In this document: piece after piece, positions 47,921-58,829 of the stretch
Layout of the letters: each line of letters begins with the position of its first letter
How positions within the stretch are numbered: position 1 is the first letter of the stretch
From: Bryum argenteum
Taxonomy: Eukaryota > Streptophyta > Bryopsida > Bryales > Bryaceae
Length of the DNA stretch: 64,000 nucleotides
Assembly: GCA_037043015.1 (NCBI GenBank)
Contig: CM073322.1
Coordinates: forward strand, 23,278,364 to 23,342,363
Reading direction: 5' to 3'
The notes under the pieces: model-generated
Told to the model about the DNA's origin: nothing
The model's input: only the letters and a program-made list of their open reading frames with translations
Database searches by the model: none
Made by a program: the position numbers and the translations under genes

Positions 47921-49291
47921 ATGGCGTGCAGCAATGCGGTTACCGGGATTGTGAATTTTCTGACTATGGTGTTGGCATTGCCCATCATCGCATTTGGGAT
48001 TTGGTTGGCAAAGAAGGGCGACTCGGAGTGTGTGAAGTTTCTGCAATGGCCGGTCATCGTGCTGGGTGTGTTCGTGCTCGTGGTGTCCATGGCTGGTCTC
48101 TTTGGTTCATGGTGCGGGAATCGGTGTCTCATGTACACGTATTTGTTCGTCATGTTCCTGCTCATCTTGCTCCTGTTCATCTTCACCATCTTCGCGTTCG
48201 TCGTCACGAATTCCGGTGCTGGACGTGCGGTTTCCGGGAAAGGGTTCAAGGAGTATAAGCTCGGAGATTACTCCAACTGGATGCGGAATCGCGTGGATAA
48301 TCCTAAGTATTGGATTAAGATTAAGAGCTGCCTCGCGGATGCTAAAGTTTGCAGCGACCTCAAGAAGTATACCTCCGCTGCTTCGTTCAATTCGGCTAAA
48401 CTTACCCCTCTTGAGGTTTGTTCCCTGCTTCTCTTAGAATTCAGCATCGTGCACCAAGACTTGTCCCATCTCACTCTCGAATGCGTGCTACGATACGGAA
48501 ATGCTCTATCACGAACTGTCAATATCTCAGTTACTTGAAATGCTCTGGAATCTATGATTACTGTAGAATTTCTCCATACTATGTTGCTGAATTGTAGAAA
48601 TGGAGAGGATGTAACATTGGAAATCGATACATCGTACGTTGTTAATTCACAGTTGATACAATCGTAGGACTGGAGTAGATGGCCTAAATTTCTGTTTCTC
48701 GTCTCCTTACAATTTTTCATCACCTTTTTGTCCATTTAAAGAGTTCGCAATAATGACTCAGTTAGAGATGAGTTCCATGCTTTATGCACATGCATTTCTA
48801 GAAACTCCCTGCTGTAGAGGACAACTGCGCAGGTGTTTCGCCGATCTGAATTGAAAGGGTCGCAACTGCTTGATTCATCTGAAATGTTCGTCGACAAAGG
48901 GTTGATATATACAATTCGGAATGCTACAAGGATTGTGGGTGGGATAAGGGACTAATATGTCTGCTTGATTGTGCAGTCGGGATGCTGCAAGCCACCGACA
49001 GACTGTGGGTTCACCTTCGATAATGCGACAACGTGGGTAGGCAATCCATCAGGGACCACCAACACCGACTGTCGAGCATGGAGCAACACCCAAGCACAGC
49101 TCTGTTTCGACTGCAATGCCTGCCGAGCTGGCGTGTTGCAGAACGTCAAGTCCAACTGGCGGAGAGTTGCCGTTGTCAATATCATATTGCTGGTGTTCAT
49201 CATTTTCGTTTACTCCTGTGGGTGTTGCGCCATGAAAAGCTCTAGAAGAGAGCGCGCTGAATACAACTACAGATACGGTCCCAAGGTTTGA
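47921..49291 (+). CDS. plant tetraspanin, 269 aa, two exons
   Basis: Exons 47921-48415 and 48977-49291; the intron falls immediately before the CCK motif. Tetraspanins are four-pass membrane proteins that organise membrane microdomains and vesicles. Membrane segments are at about 8-29, 42-64, 72-96 and 229-250. The small first loop holds KKGDSECVKF. The large loop carries the plant signature GCCK (167-170), then the cysteines DCG, DCRAW and CFDCNACRAG. The tail after the last segment is short and basic (KSSRRERAEYNYRYG). Length and layout match the plant TET family, closest by memory to Arabidopsis TET7, TET8 and TET9. The model starts at the only upstream ATG that preserves the first membrane segment. 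Confidence 0.93.
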
Positions 49292-49721
49292 TAGCTGAAC
49301 CCCATCTTGTTCTGTTACATACCACTCCTGCCAGTGTCTGTAACATAACCAGATGCGGTTGTTACCGATCGAGTCTCCCATCGCTTGAGCTCTATTCTCT
49401 TTTTTTACTTTCAGAAGATGGTTCAGTCATATGCGATTCATGACGGTGCTTATCAGGCGAAGCCACTCTATTTAGAGGTTTTGGCACGATTCAACAATGT
49501 TGAATTCTGCTTTTTGTGAGCTATTTCAGCTGTTAAATATTGTATGTTCTTAGAGACTTAATCCATCAAAGAAATTCAGACAACGCATCTTTGTGCATTC
49601 GTGGGCGATGGTTTCTAATTGGAACGTCAGCGTATCAAGCTTCGAATGATTGTATAGAGTGAAGTCTTTTAGTGGTTCTGATTCAACTTCCCGAATGGCC
49701 CTAGGTCCCTCTCGACACCCT

Positions 49722-49817
49722 TGGAATGCAAATGCAGTATAGAGATCGTTGTTCGGAATGCAAATGCAGTATAGAGATCGTTGTTCGGAATGCAAATGCT
49801 GTATAGAGATTGTTCGT
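49722..49817 (+). repeat. 32-bp tandem repeat, three copies, after the tetraspanin gene
   Basis: GGAATGCAAATGCAGTATAG plus AGATCGTTGTTC repeats three times with few changes. It lies about 430 bases beyond the tetraspanin stop, possibly in its 3' UTR or just beyond. Confidence 0.85.
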
Positions 49818-50065
49818 TTGTAGTTGATAAATGTCTTGGAATCAGTCAAGCGGGAATATAGGAAATGTTAATGAATACATCTTGTGTTCAAAGAATTCTG
49901 AAAACGTTGACGCATCTTTACATGTGCTGATGTCAAGCCCTAGAATTCTTAAAATTGGATATACTGAAATAAGATTAAGGTTTTGGGACAAAAGTTAAAT
50001 GCTAATTTAAATGCTCTAGATAGGCATATTCTGTCTGAGCTAGAGGGCACGGAAGCAATTCATCT

Positions 50066-50446
50066 TCAAAACTTCTGGAGTTTGGGCATGACGATCGTGG
50101 GATTGGCTTTAACGATGGCGTCCCGAGCGGCGGCCTTGTAATCGAACGTGCAACTGTGCATGTCCTTGTAGCGGTGCAGTGCACAATACACCTTTCCGCA
50201 CCGGCATTCAATTGCCGTCAACCCCAAACGCTTTTTGCATCCTTCCAGACTGCATCGAGCTTTCTTGAGCGGATCTGCCTGCACCACCCCTGCTGCTGCA
50301 GGGGTGATGGTGTTACTGGGAGCTTTAGCAGCAGCTGCTGCTGTGATCACCAGGTCACGGTGACACTCGGAGCACAGACCATCCGTGTCTTGGCTGCCAA
50401 AGGATCCGCACCCGTTCTTGCACTCCTCTGGAACGGACTGCTCCAT
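50066..50446 (-). CDS. A20/AN1 zinc-finger stress-associated protein, 126 aa
   Basis: A single exon, as usual for this plant family. The N-terminal A20 finger has C9, C13, C25 and C28 (C-x3-C-x11-C-x2-C). The C-terminal AN1 finger has C65, C70, C81, C83, C88, H91, H97 and C99, all in canonical spacing. An Ala-rich linker joins them. The family binds ubiquitin and modulates abiotic-stress responses. The protein is at the short end of the family (usually 130-180 aa). The start is the first ATG (50446); the frame extends further only through a TTG. A TATA box and a tandem-repeat array lie upstream. Confidence 0.95.
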   Translation of the reverse strand: MEQSVPEECKNGCGSFGSQDTDGLCSECHRDLVITAAAAAKAPSNTITPAAAGVVQADPLKKARCSLEGCKKRLGLTAIECRCGKVYCALHRYKDMHSCTFDYKAAARDAIVKANPTIVMPKLQKF

Positions 50447-50570
50447 CGCGAACAAGTCAAGGAACAAATAGAAAAGAAGACGTTGCGCACAGAAGGCAAG
50501 TGAGCTGCTCTAAAGTTGCGCGTGCAGTAATCTTGCATTGATTCTTTCTATCTGCAGCCAGGAATGGCGC

Positions 50571-50577
50571 TTTTATA
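50571..50577 (-). promoter_or_regulatory. TATA box of the A20/AN1 gene
   Basis: GTATAAAAG on the minus strand, about 125 bases before the start codon, predicts a leader of about 100 bases. Confidence 0.55.
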
Positions 50578-50610
50578 CATAGCCCATGACGCTACGGCCG
50601 AGGTGATTCC

Positions 50611-50685
50611 ATGCTCCTCTCACCGAGATGATCGAATGCTCCTCTCACCGAGATGATCGAATGCTCCTCTCACCGAGGTGATTTT
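50611..50685. repeat. 25-bp tandem repeat, three copies, in the A20/AN1 promoter
   Basis: ATGCTCCTCTCACCGAGATG plus ATCGA starts at 50611, 50636 and 50661. A partial unit (CCGAGGTGATTCC) precedes. The array sits 35-110 bases upstream of the TATA box and so could be a repeated upstream activating site. Confidence 0.85.
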
Positions 50686-51437
50686 ATGCATGATTTCAAA
50701 GGAGGGACCCCTCGGAACCAAGCCATACAGTCGCGGTTTCAAAAGAAACACATGCTCATATCGATGGACCTGCCACTTCAATCTCATCGATATCAGTATA
50801 GAACTTGAATTCGCGATGAATAAAGAATCTGTGTTGTCTATAGAGAGTTATAAGAACATATGTTTCCCAGTTTTGCAGATAAAGTACTACAAATGTGTGC
50901 GGTGTCCATAGTTGAATTTGTCATCCAATTTATGACCCTTGGCTCTTAAGTAGCAGATTATGTATAGCTCTATTATTTTCTCATACAAATTGTTCATGTG
51001 CTTTAACAAATTTTCAGAATCGCATATGGGTGTTGAACTAGTTTTAGTTAATGTGACTAACAGACAACAAAAAAAACAGATTGTTACTGTTAACAGAGCC
51101 GACCTATCGGCATTGTTAGTTGAATATAGTGCTACCTCGTGAAACATTTAAGAGTATGAAATGGTGAAAGTATATACAACTCGGTGCAGAACTTAATTCA
51201 AAGTATTTCCAGTCATCAGGAGCAAACTTGGGACAAAAACAGCAGCAGATCGGGCGCCACGAACAGTGTACACCCGAAAGCTGAAAAATTAGCGAAGTAA
51301 ACACCCACAAGTTCACAACCCCAACTAGTTCCTCACCTGTACATAACTGCCATTATAATTTGGACACTCATCTCGACAAAACCTAACTACAAGTGTAAAG
51401 ACATCACTCACTTAGGATAATGGCTATACAAGACACC
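50686..51437. other. intergenic; right part is 3' flank of the membrane hydrolase gene
   Basis: No gene recognised. The segment at about 51330-51410 (TGTACATAACTG, TTGGACACTCATCTCG) is homologous to the 3' flank of the mini-gene at 55455-55525. Confidence 0.5.
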
Positions 51438-54128
51438 CTACAGCTCTTCTTCGCTCTTATGCTGCAGCTCCTCTTCGTGCTTGTGGAGCTCCTCTTCATG
51501 CTTATGCACCTCGATCTCATGCTGAAGTTCCTCGTACTGTTCGGGACTAATGCCTATTGAAGGCTCGATTGGAGGTACCATTCCTGCTTCTTTGTACAGA
51601 GCAATCTTTTCGGCTTCCTTCTCAGCTATTGTCAAGTCATTGAGAGGTCCGTCCTCCGGCTTCACTGGGCCGTGCTCAAAGTAACCCTCGGGAGCAGCAT
51701 GATGCACTGGCGCGTCATCCTCTTTCGCCGGAGTGTCTTCAGCCTGTGTGGTCGAAGCGTCCAACTCCTCCAGCCCTGCTACTTCCCCGAACAGGGTTTT
51801 CAGAAGCTCCCGGTGACAACTCTCACAATTGAAAAACCACGAGTAATGTCCCTCCCCCTCCAGCTTGTGAAGCTCTACTTGTGGAAGTACTCGTTTCACA
51901 TGTTCGCTCATGACAAGAGGCACCACCTTGTCCTCAGTACCCTGCAAAAACGTAGATACCGTTACCCTCCAAACCCCCAGGCATCTGATACAATCCAGTG
52001 GATGGATATCTCACTGCCAACTAGTACCACTAAGCAGTAACTTGTAACTGAGAGATGATCGGGAAGATGTCCTACATGAAAGATATGGATCGGCCCAGAG
52101 AAGCCAGGAAGCTCGGAGCGTCCGAAGAAGTAGAGAATGCGCTTGAAGATACCGGGCTTCTGCGTCTTGGGACGAATATCTGAAAGTTGGAAGCCCCAGT
52201 CCTGAACCTGGAGGGTAATGTCCTGTGCGTGAGGCTTGGGATCTCCTGAGCGGACAGATTCCCGAATTGCTCGCTCCCACGTCTCACCGAAAGCATCTGT
52301 CTCGAGCAGATCTCGATCCTGCAATGAGGACTAGGTTAAATAATAACGTCCATTATAGTACCAACGTCTCGAATCTAGTGAAAAAAAGTCACCTTTTGGT
52401 TGACGAGCTTCTTCGAGTTCCTCATGTACGTATTGACCTTCTGAACCGTGGCTTTCAATTTTCCAGGGAGAAAAGAAGGCAAGTGTCGGGCATACTGAAA
52501 CTGTGACTTCAAACTACTCATGCCAGCCCACATAGCTTTACTCTCTTCCTTTGTAATGTTCTTACCATACGGGTTTATCAAGGGTCCTAACATCGCCACT
52601 CCTGCAAACCACGACGAACAGGATGAGAAACTCACTAACGAAAAGTCACGATACTTAGAGACTTCAGAATGATGATTACCAGCCAGTCTATTGGGAATGT
52701 AGTGGAGAGCAGCCCATGCATAGGCAGCGCCACCGGAGTATGAAATGACCCAAAACTTTCTGCCCATGCCCAAAGCGTCCGCGATGTCGGCCATGTCTTC
52801 CGCACTTGAGTTCATCGTCCTCTTCAATTGAGGATCACTTTGGCCGATTCCCGGGCGATCATAGGACACCATACGGATAGAGTATTTCTTGAGCAGATTC
52901 TCATTGATGCCAGAGATCCCTGTAGTTCAAAATCGCACAGCAATGAGCAAAGCCAAGTCACCTTCCGTCCCCTAATGATCAGAATATGAATCCACTATGT
53001 AGGTTCAACATTAAGCTAAAAGAATACAAGACCTCCTTCCGACACGGTCGAGTTACCAGATGGAGATCGCAAGAAACTTACCAAGAAGTCTGCTTGAAAA
53101 GAGGCCGTGGACCAAAAGGACTTGGTACTTGGCGTCTTCTTTGCTGGCACCTTGTTCGACGTAGGCAATGTGACGCCCATTTGGCAACTGAATCCTCTCA
53201 GCAACTATATTGGAGACATCGACGTTATACTTGGACTTTCCATCACTTGAACTCCAACCTGGAAAAACATCAACTTCCACATTACCATCGTAGCAAGGGC
53301 TTCCCTTGTCCCAACAGGTCCAAATTCAACATTTTCGACACTATCTTGAGCACCAATTTGTTACTAACTTTACGAACCAATGCAGCGCTTACCTCTTGCT
53401 GTTAAATTTCCATTTGCGATTACACATCGCAATAATCACTCATCGTCAACCACTGATCCCTGATGGCTATTAAGGTTTACCATGACCAAGTTGTAAAACA
53501 ACGATGGCCGAACGCAGACTTACTATTACTCTTATTCGTCTAGCATTCTCCGATAAATACATGTAAAAACATCTACTGATACTGGTGGTATAGCTAGAAT
53601 ATTGAAAATGAGAAGAAACTTCAAGTATACAATGGTTTTGACTAGGAGGGAGTAAGACTGACCAGCAAGGAGGATGCACAAGAGCAAAACCCCAACGCTG
53701 CCAGCGAAATAGGAGGCAACTTTGACAGGCTCATAGCCCTCTTCTTTGTTATAGATCTTCTTCGCCGTTTCTCTACCAAGCTGCACAGTCTCCGTGGTTC
53801 TGGCCACCACAGGCTCCAGCACCAAAGGCTTCACTTGCGCCGCAGACGCGCTCACCTGCTCTGCACCTTTGCTAAGAATCTCAGTGGACTTCTGCACGTA
53901 CGGGTGGTTCACGAGAGGCTGCACAGTCTGCCGCACAGACTCGGCCCCCTGCCGCACAGTCTCGGCCCCCTGGGCGACGTAAGGGTGCTCCATCACCTGG
54001 TTCACCACCTGAGGAACCTTGTCCCTCCATGTCTGTGCGGCGACCTCAGCCTGCTCCTCCGTCTGCTTCGCCTCTCGCTCCATGGAAGACTGCGGAGATG
54101 GCGACGGATCGAATGCTTCACCTTCCAT
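51438..54128 (-). CDS. membrane-anchored alpha/beta hydrolase with charged C-tail, 612 aa
   Basis: Six exons: 54128-53663, 53258-53082, 52919-52680, 52601-52393, 52318-52076, 51941-51438; GT-AG and in frame throughout. The N-terminal part (1-135) is hydrophilic with two related segments (EHPYVAQGAETVRQ and NHPYVQKSTEILSK), probably amphipathic helices. A membrane segment follows at about 137-156 (ASYFAGSVGVLLLCILLAG). The hydrolase domain starts near 170 with IQLPNGRHIAY. Motifs: LLVHGL, SYDRPGIGQS (233-242), nucleophile elbow VISYSGG (Ser276), acid GTED (Asp449) and EGEGH (His477). The triad is complete; the substrate is unknown, perhaps a lipid or other ester. The C-tail (529-612) is acidic, with PEGYFEHGPVKPEDGPL and ending in HKHEEE repeats. 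That tail is the part kept by the mini-gene upstream at 55550-55807. Confidence 0.9.
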
Positions 54129-54366
54129 CAGATCGATCGAGCGAGCTCCCGGGCAAATTCTTTAGGGAAAGAGCTTGCGAATGGCTTCAAAGGGAGGCTG
54201 CTAAATTTGAGGTTTGGACGATTCGAATCCAGATCTGGTGATTTGGGTGTGGGTGTTGAGGATCTGTCCCCCCGGACGCTAGAATTGCAAACGAGCAAGG
54301 TTGGGGCGAGCCAGCGGGAGTGAAGGAAAGAGTGAGAGAGGCGCTAGAGAGCGACAGCTGTTCAGG

Positions 54367-54391
54367 CGCCACGTTACGGCCAAGTGGACGA
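54367..54391 (-). promoter_or_regulatory. conserved promoter block shared with the mini-gene
   Basis: CGCCACGTTACGGCCAAG, then (T/C)GGACGA, lies about 240 bases before the start codon and recurs at the same distance before the mini-gene. It has an ACGT core like bZIP sites. Its conservation may be due to recent duplication or to function. Confidence 0.5.
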
Positions 54392-54656
54392 TTTCGACTG
54401 GTCGTGACGCCGACGAACGGAGGCTTTCGTCGGGCGGTACCTTGCTCGGTCGTAGGACCCGTCGTATGGTGGCGACACCCATTACCGACTAGGGTTTGAG
54501 CAGGTTTCACCCATACCTGTGAAGTGCTGAATATACTTGAGTTATCTCTCAAGGCATGGGTTTGCATGCATTTGGATTCTCAATATTTGTTGAACAAATC
54601 GAGATTATGTTAATGACATACAGGATTAGCTTCATTGAAGCATGTACTTGGGGGAC

Positions 54657-54833
54657 CTTTGAAGACTCCATGAGTATTTCAAGAGTTTAGGAGACTTCAC
54701 AAGTACTTGAGGAGCTTAGGAGACTCCCGCAAGTACTTGAGGAGCTTAGGAGACTCCACGAGTACTTGAGGAGCTTAGGAGACTCCACAAGTATTCGGGG
54801 GAGCTTAGGAGACTCCAAGAGTGCTTGGGGAAC
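54657..54833 (+). repeat. 29-30 bp tandem repeat, about six copies
   Basis: GGAGCTTAGGAGACTCC plus (A/G)CAAGTACTTGA repeats with unit lengths of 29-30 and small variations. It lies between the hydrolase gene and the mini-gene. Confidence 0.85.
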
Positions 54834-55549
54834 TATAATTTCCTACAGGTAAGCTTTTACACATACTCTCAAAATATGTGAATTAAGTTTCTTAATTCAT
54901 GTTTCATGTGTTTTGTTGGTGGTGATAGACTTACAAGAGTATTTGTAATAAATTTCATCATCAATAGTTATGAACAACAGATTGACTTGGATATCAATAT
55001 ATGCTTTGTTCTATTGTTTTCTTTGTTTACTTAGAATGTCTTGTTTTTGTTATCAGAATGACAAAACTTCAACAAGTGATTATCCTCATCTGTTGGGTAT
55101 CAAAAGGGTTCATTCTCTTGTAAGTGTATCAGATAATAACAAATTATAATCCTCGTTTTATGCAAACTCTGCTCGAGCAAAGTTAGAGATATTGAAAGTG
55201 GATACAACTGCCTTATTGCATGATTATCCAAAACATTTCCACTACATGTAGTTGATTGCGAGCTTCGGACAACATGAAAAGCAGCAGACATCAATGACTA
55301 TGAACCCCAATAGCAAAGTACGCTGCATGACAATACACAGTTGCTATCCTCTCAGTAATCTTGCTCACGATTGGAAGCCACAAAACACTGTCCCTGACAC
55401 CTGAATGTTGCGTGAAGAAAGCACAAACAAACTCACAGCCGCGATTAGATTATTACTCATCTGTACATAGCTGTCACTATACTTGGACACTAATCTCATC
55501 TCCACAAAATCTAACCACAAGGAAACTCACTGAGGAGAAACAGAATATC
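54834..55549. other. spacer; right part is 3' flank of the mini-gene
   Basis: No other gene seen. From about 55455 the sequence is homologous to the 3' flank of the membrane hydrolase gene. Confidence 0.45.
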
Positions 55550-55807
55550 CTACTGGTGTTCTCCATGCTTATGCGCCTCGATCTCATGCTGAAGTTTCTC
55601 TTTCTGCTCCGGACTAATGCCTATCCCAGCCTCGATCGGAGGTTGCTTGCCTGCTTCTTTGTATAGAGCAGTCTTTTCCGCTTCCTTCTGAGCTATTGTT
55701 AAGGCATCCAGAGGTCCGTCCTCAGGCTTCTCTGGACCGTGCTCGTAATAGCCCTCGGGCTTCGCCTCTCGCTCCGAGGAAGACTGTGGCGCCGGATTAG
55801 ATGCCAT
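55550..55807 (-). CDS. 85-aa mini-gene: head and tail of the neighbouring hydrolase
   Basis: A single open frame from ATG to TAG. The first 16 residues (MASNPAPQSSSEREAK) match residues 8-21 of the hydrolase protein (PSPQSSMEREAK). They are followed directly by PEGYYEHGPEKPEDGPLD, matching hydrolase residues 529 onward, up to the HEIEAHKH region. The amphipathic part, the membrane segment and the whole catalytic domain are absent. The promoter block and the 3' flank are also shared, so this is a segmental copy that lost its middle rather than a retrocopy. The remaining product would be a small, soluble, highly charged protein with no enzyme activity. The intact frame suggests it may be expressed. 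Confidence 0.75.
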   Translation of the reverse strand: MASNPAPQSSSEREAKPEGYYEHGPEKPEDGPLDALTIAQKEAEKTALYKEAGKQPPIEAGIGISPEQKEKLQHEIEAHKHGEHQ

Positions 55808-56047
55808 GGATGAAACAGTTCCCAGCTGCTGAGCTCCAAGCGACTTCTCACCCCGATCACACGGAGAAGAAGAAAGCAAGCACCGAATTTGAGCTCTGAA
55901 CTAAGGGCTAGTAATTAGCTGCAGGTGTTATTAGCTAGCTGCCGGTGTAAGGAGTCCGGATGCACTTGCAAGCTCGATGCTGGCGACTGAGCAGTAGTGA
56001 AGGAGGAGTACTGTAGGAGAGGCAGTAGAGAGCAACAGCTGGAGGTC

Positions 56048-56072
56048 GCCACGTTACGGCCAAGCGGACGAA
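56048..56072 (-). promoter_or_regulatory. conserved promoter block of the mini-gene
   Basis: The same CGCCACGTTACGGCCAAG block as at 54367, about 240 bases before the mini-gene ATG. The neighbouring AGTAGAGAGCAACAGCTG is also shared with the parent promoter. Confidence 0.5.
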
Positions 56073-57256
56073 CCTGAGTGGTTGTGATACTGTTCCGTCA
56101 ACTGAGGTGCTTGCGTATATCACCTTCCCTTTTCCAATGTGAATGCAAGTCCCATGAAAATATGTCCTAGTGTGGATGTGTCCAGTTCGGCATGAAGATA
56201 TTGTGCATGGTGGTGATGGAGGAGGTAAACATTATCCATCATCTCATGCAGATTCTGAATACATGTTAATTTACAATGTGACAACATATTTAGTGACGTA
56301 GCGGACATTCAATTTTGCAATCAACTCTTGGTGTTGCGTAGTGCATGGTCGCAGAAGCTGAACAACCTGGAACAGCTGGAGGCAGAGTCTGATGGAATGG
56401 CTGTCGGAGTATACTTTGGCCCATGGCAACGAAGATGGTTGATTTGAGGTCTTGGCTGGACCTGTCAATCACCTGTCTACTCGATGTTCCAGGTAAGTAG
56501 CTTTGAGCAATTTTTCCTGCATTCGTCAAGTCCACCTTGTTGCGAACTTGCGATGCACTCCTGGATTCAACATGAGGTGAAGTATAATGGTACCTTTTTA
56601 CATTGTCCGCGCCAGTGACGGATTATACATTGTCAAGTCCCGTGACGGAATATATATTGTCCGCAGGTGATCGAAGTGAGGTCAATGTTCACACAAGAAT
56701 TGAAGGTATTGAAATTCCACCTTACAGATACAGAGGATGATTACAGGTTGTTTTGCACTACTGCTGCAATCGGTGTCGTGGGCAGTCCTGCAGCAGGGAG
56801 GACGTTGTCAGAGTTCCAGTTTTCGATACTGCAGAATCATAAGAACTAGAATATGATCTGAAATCGCACATGATGATGGATAAGATGCTGCAAGCAAGTG
56901 GCACTGTGACAATATTGCTAGCCGCCCACTCCAAGATTACGCTGTAACTCTAGTACTACGAAGTTGTTGCAGTACAACAAAAGCACAGATTCAATGTGGC
57001 GCTCGAAAGTCCATCAGAAACCATGAAAAAGTGTATGGTCGAAGAGCTGGTTTCTTTAATCGGGGGATACAGCAAAGCTTTATCCAATCTCCATCGAATG
57101 GAATACAATGTCATATATCGTATGAGGGTATAACCTAGATCACAATTGTGAAAGAGTCAACAGATTACATTTCGTCATCATCATATAGGGCTGCTTTTCA
57201 CCACATTCTGTACTGCTCAATATGAACTGGCCTTCTCAAGACTTTTAAAAATTCTA
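56073..57256. other. spacer downstream of the pfkB gene
   Basis: No gene is supported. A short tandem motif (ACATTGTC...GTGACGGA, two to three copies) lies at about 56600-56665. A plus-strand open frame at 56667-56849 has an acceptor-like TCCGCAG before it but no motif or partner exon. Confidence 0.35.
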
Positions 57257-58456
57257 TCACAAATTTCTGAATGGGGGATCGATCGCCGGAAGGTTGTGCA
57301 ATCTCAGCTGCTCTTGCATCCATTCCCACCCTTCTTCACTGACCTCTCCTCCAAGACCCCGGACAACAGCCCCGCCTGTGCAGCATCCCATCTTGCAGCA
57401 ATCTTCCAGAGAATAACCGTTCAGAATGCCATACAAAAACCCGCTCCCGAACAAATCTCCAGCTCCAGTGGTATCTACCGCTGTCTCCTTGATCGCAGGA
57501 ACGCGGACTGTCTCATCTCCAAGACGAGCAATGCATCCCTTCGGACCCAGCATTACAACTGCCCTCTCACAGTACCTCGAGAGGAAATTCAAACAAGTCT
57601 CGGGACAGGGATTCTGCTCATCTTTGATGAGCTCACCAGCTTCATCTTCATTCGCGAATACCAGGTCTACTTTCCCGGACTCGAGTAGGTTCATGAGCCG
57701 AGGGCGAAACAACCGCACAACCTCGAAGCTCGCAAGGTCCATCGACACTTTAACCCCTTCCTGCTTGCAAAGATCCACGGTCGTCTCCAGAAGGTCATCC
57801 ACGTAAAAGCCATATCCGTTCATCACCACCCATTTTGAGCCCCTGAAGTCGTGTACCGTCAGGTCTTTCGCTTCTAAACGAACTTTGTTTACAAAGCATG
57901 GTCGCATGGTACGATTCCCGTCTGCGTCCACCAGACAAGCGCACTGTGCTGTCAACCCGGGGACAGAACGTAAACGCGACAAGTCCACCCCAGAATACCG
58001 CATGTTTCCTGCGAACATGTGACCTAGGTCGTCACTGCCTCGCACCCCGACAAGGGCCGTGCTCACGTGAAGTCCATATGCCAAGCCACGGATGGTGTTG
58101 GCGACGCTCCCACCGGCTATTGTCCTGATGACATGACCCATCGGCTGTTTGGCATTCACCTCCTGGAGGATATTGGAAAGCTCGACATCGCTGACGCGCA
58201 TGGAGCCCCCGCGCTCGCCAGGGATGGTGGTTACCGACCAGTCGACACGTGCGATGTGATCGACGAGGGCCACGGGCTGGAGGCCCACGACGGCGGGGCA
58301 GACGGTGCTGCTGCCATTGGCATGCGAGCTCGAATTAGGCTGTCCATTCGAGGGCGCAGAGGCACCGTTGGAGGTGGGGTGGGCGGGCTCACCCTGGGCC
58401 TCCCTCTCCGCTGTGACTGAGGTCTCCTCCGCCGTGGGGACAACCTCCAGCCCCAT
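57257..58456 (-). CDS. pfkB-family carbohydrate/nucleoside kinase, 399 aa, intronless
   Basis: A ribokinase-like fold kinase that phosphorylates a sugar or nucleoside with ATP. The N-terminal 55 residues are low complexity (Ser, Asn, Gly, Ala) and may be a linker or weak targeting sequence. Signature 1 is around RTIAGGSVANTIRGLA (111-126). Signature 2 is DTTGAGDLFGSGFLYG (328-343), with catalytic Asp334 in GAGD. TAQCACLVDADGNRTMRP (169-186) and VFANEDEAGEL (266-276) are typical of the plant subgroup that, from memory, includes Arabidopsis At5g43910. The start is the first ATG; the frame is open for 45 more codons upstream but begins there only at GTG. The substrate is not determined. A 29-bp tandem array lies about 375 bases upstream. 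Confidence 0.92.
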   Translation of the reverse strand: MGLEVVPTAEETSVTAEREAQGEPAHPTSNGASAPSNGQPNSSSHANGSSTVCPAVVGLQPVALVDHIARVDWSVTTIPGERGGSMRVSDVELSNILQEVNAKQPMGHVIRTIAGGSVANTIRGLAYGLHVSTALVGVRGSDDLGHMFAGNMRYSGVDLSRLRSVPGLTAQCACLVDADGNRTMRPCFVNKVRLEAKDLTVHDFRGSKWVVMNGYGFYVDDLLETTVDLCKQEGVKVSMDLASFEVVRLFRPRLMNLLESGKVDLVFANEDEAGELIKDEQNPCPETCLNFLSRYCERAVVMLGPKGCIARLGDETVRVPAIKETAVDTTGAGDLFGSGFLYGILNGYSLEDCCKMGCCTGGAVVRGLGGEVSEEGWEWMQEQLRLHNLPAIDPPFRNL

Positions 58457-58829
58457 GGCTGCGGCTGCGGCGCAAGTCAACTGCAGGAACGCCGCAGACA
58501 AAGCAGCTGCAGAGAGAGAGGCGAAGGGATGTGCCTCAGGGCCAGCGCAGTGGCTACCTTTTGCAGCCTCCCCCGGAACCCTAAAAACCACTATCCGCGC
58601 GCTTACCGGTGCGGGCCGGTCGCTCTAGGCGGCTTGCAGGCGGAGAGACGGGTAGGATACGGATATTGGATCCGGATATCAGTCGGGGGCCACGCGTCTG
58701 GAGGACAAGGGCGGGGACGGACGGCCATGTCCCTGCGCCGACTGGGGGATCTGTGTGTCCCCGGTTGACATGTTCAAGGGGACGCACTTTTGCTGGTGCG
58801 GAGGCAGAGGAGCAGCTCTATCTTCCACC

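Noticed and set aside
56667-56849. Possible exon beginning VIEVRSMFTQELK
   Set aside because: An acceptor-like CAG precedes it, but there is no partner exon or recognisable motif.
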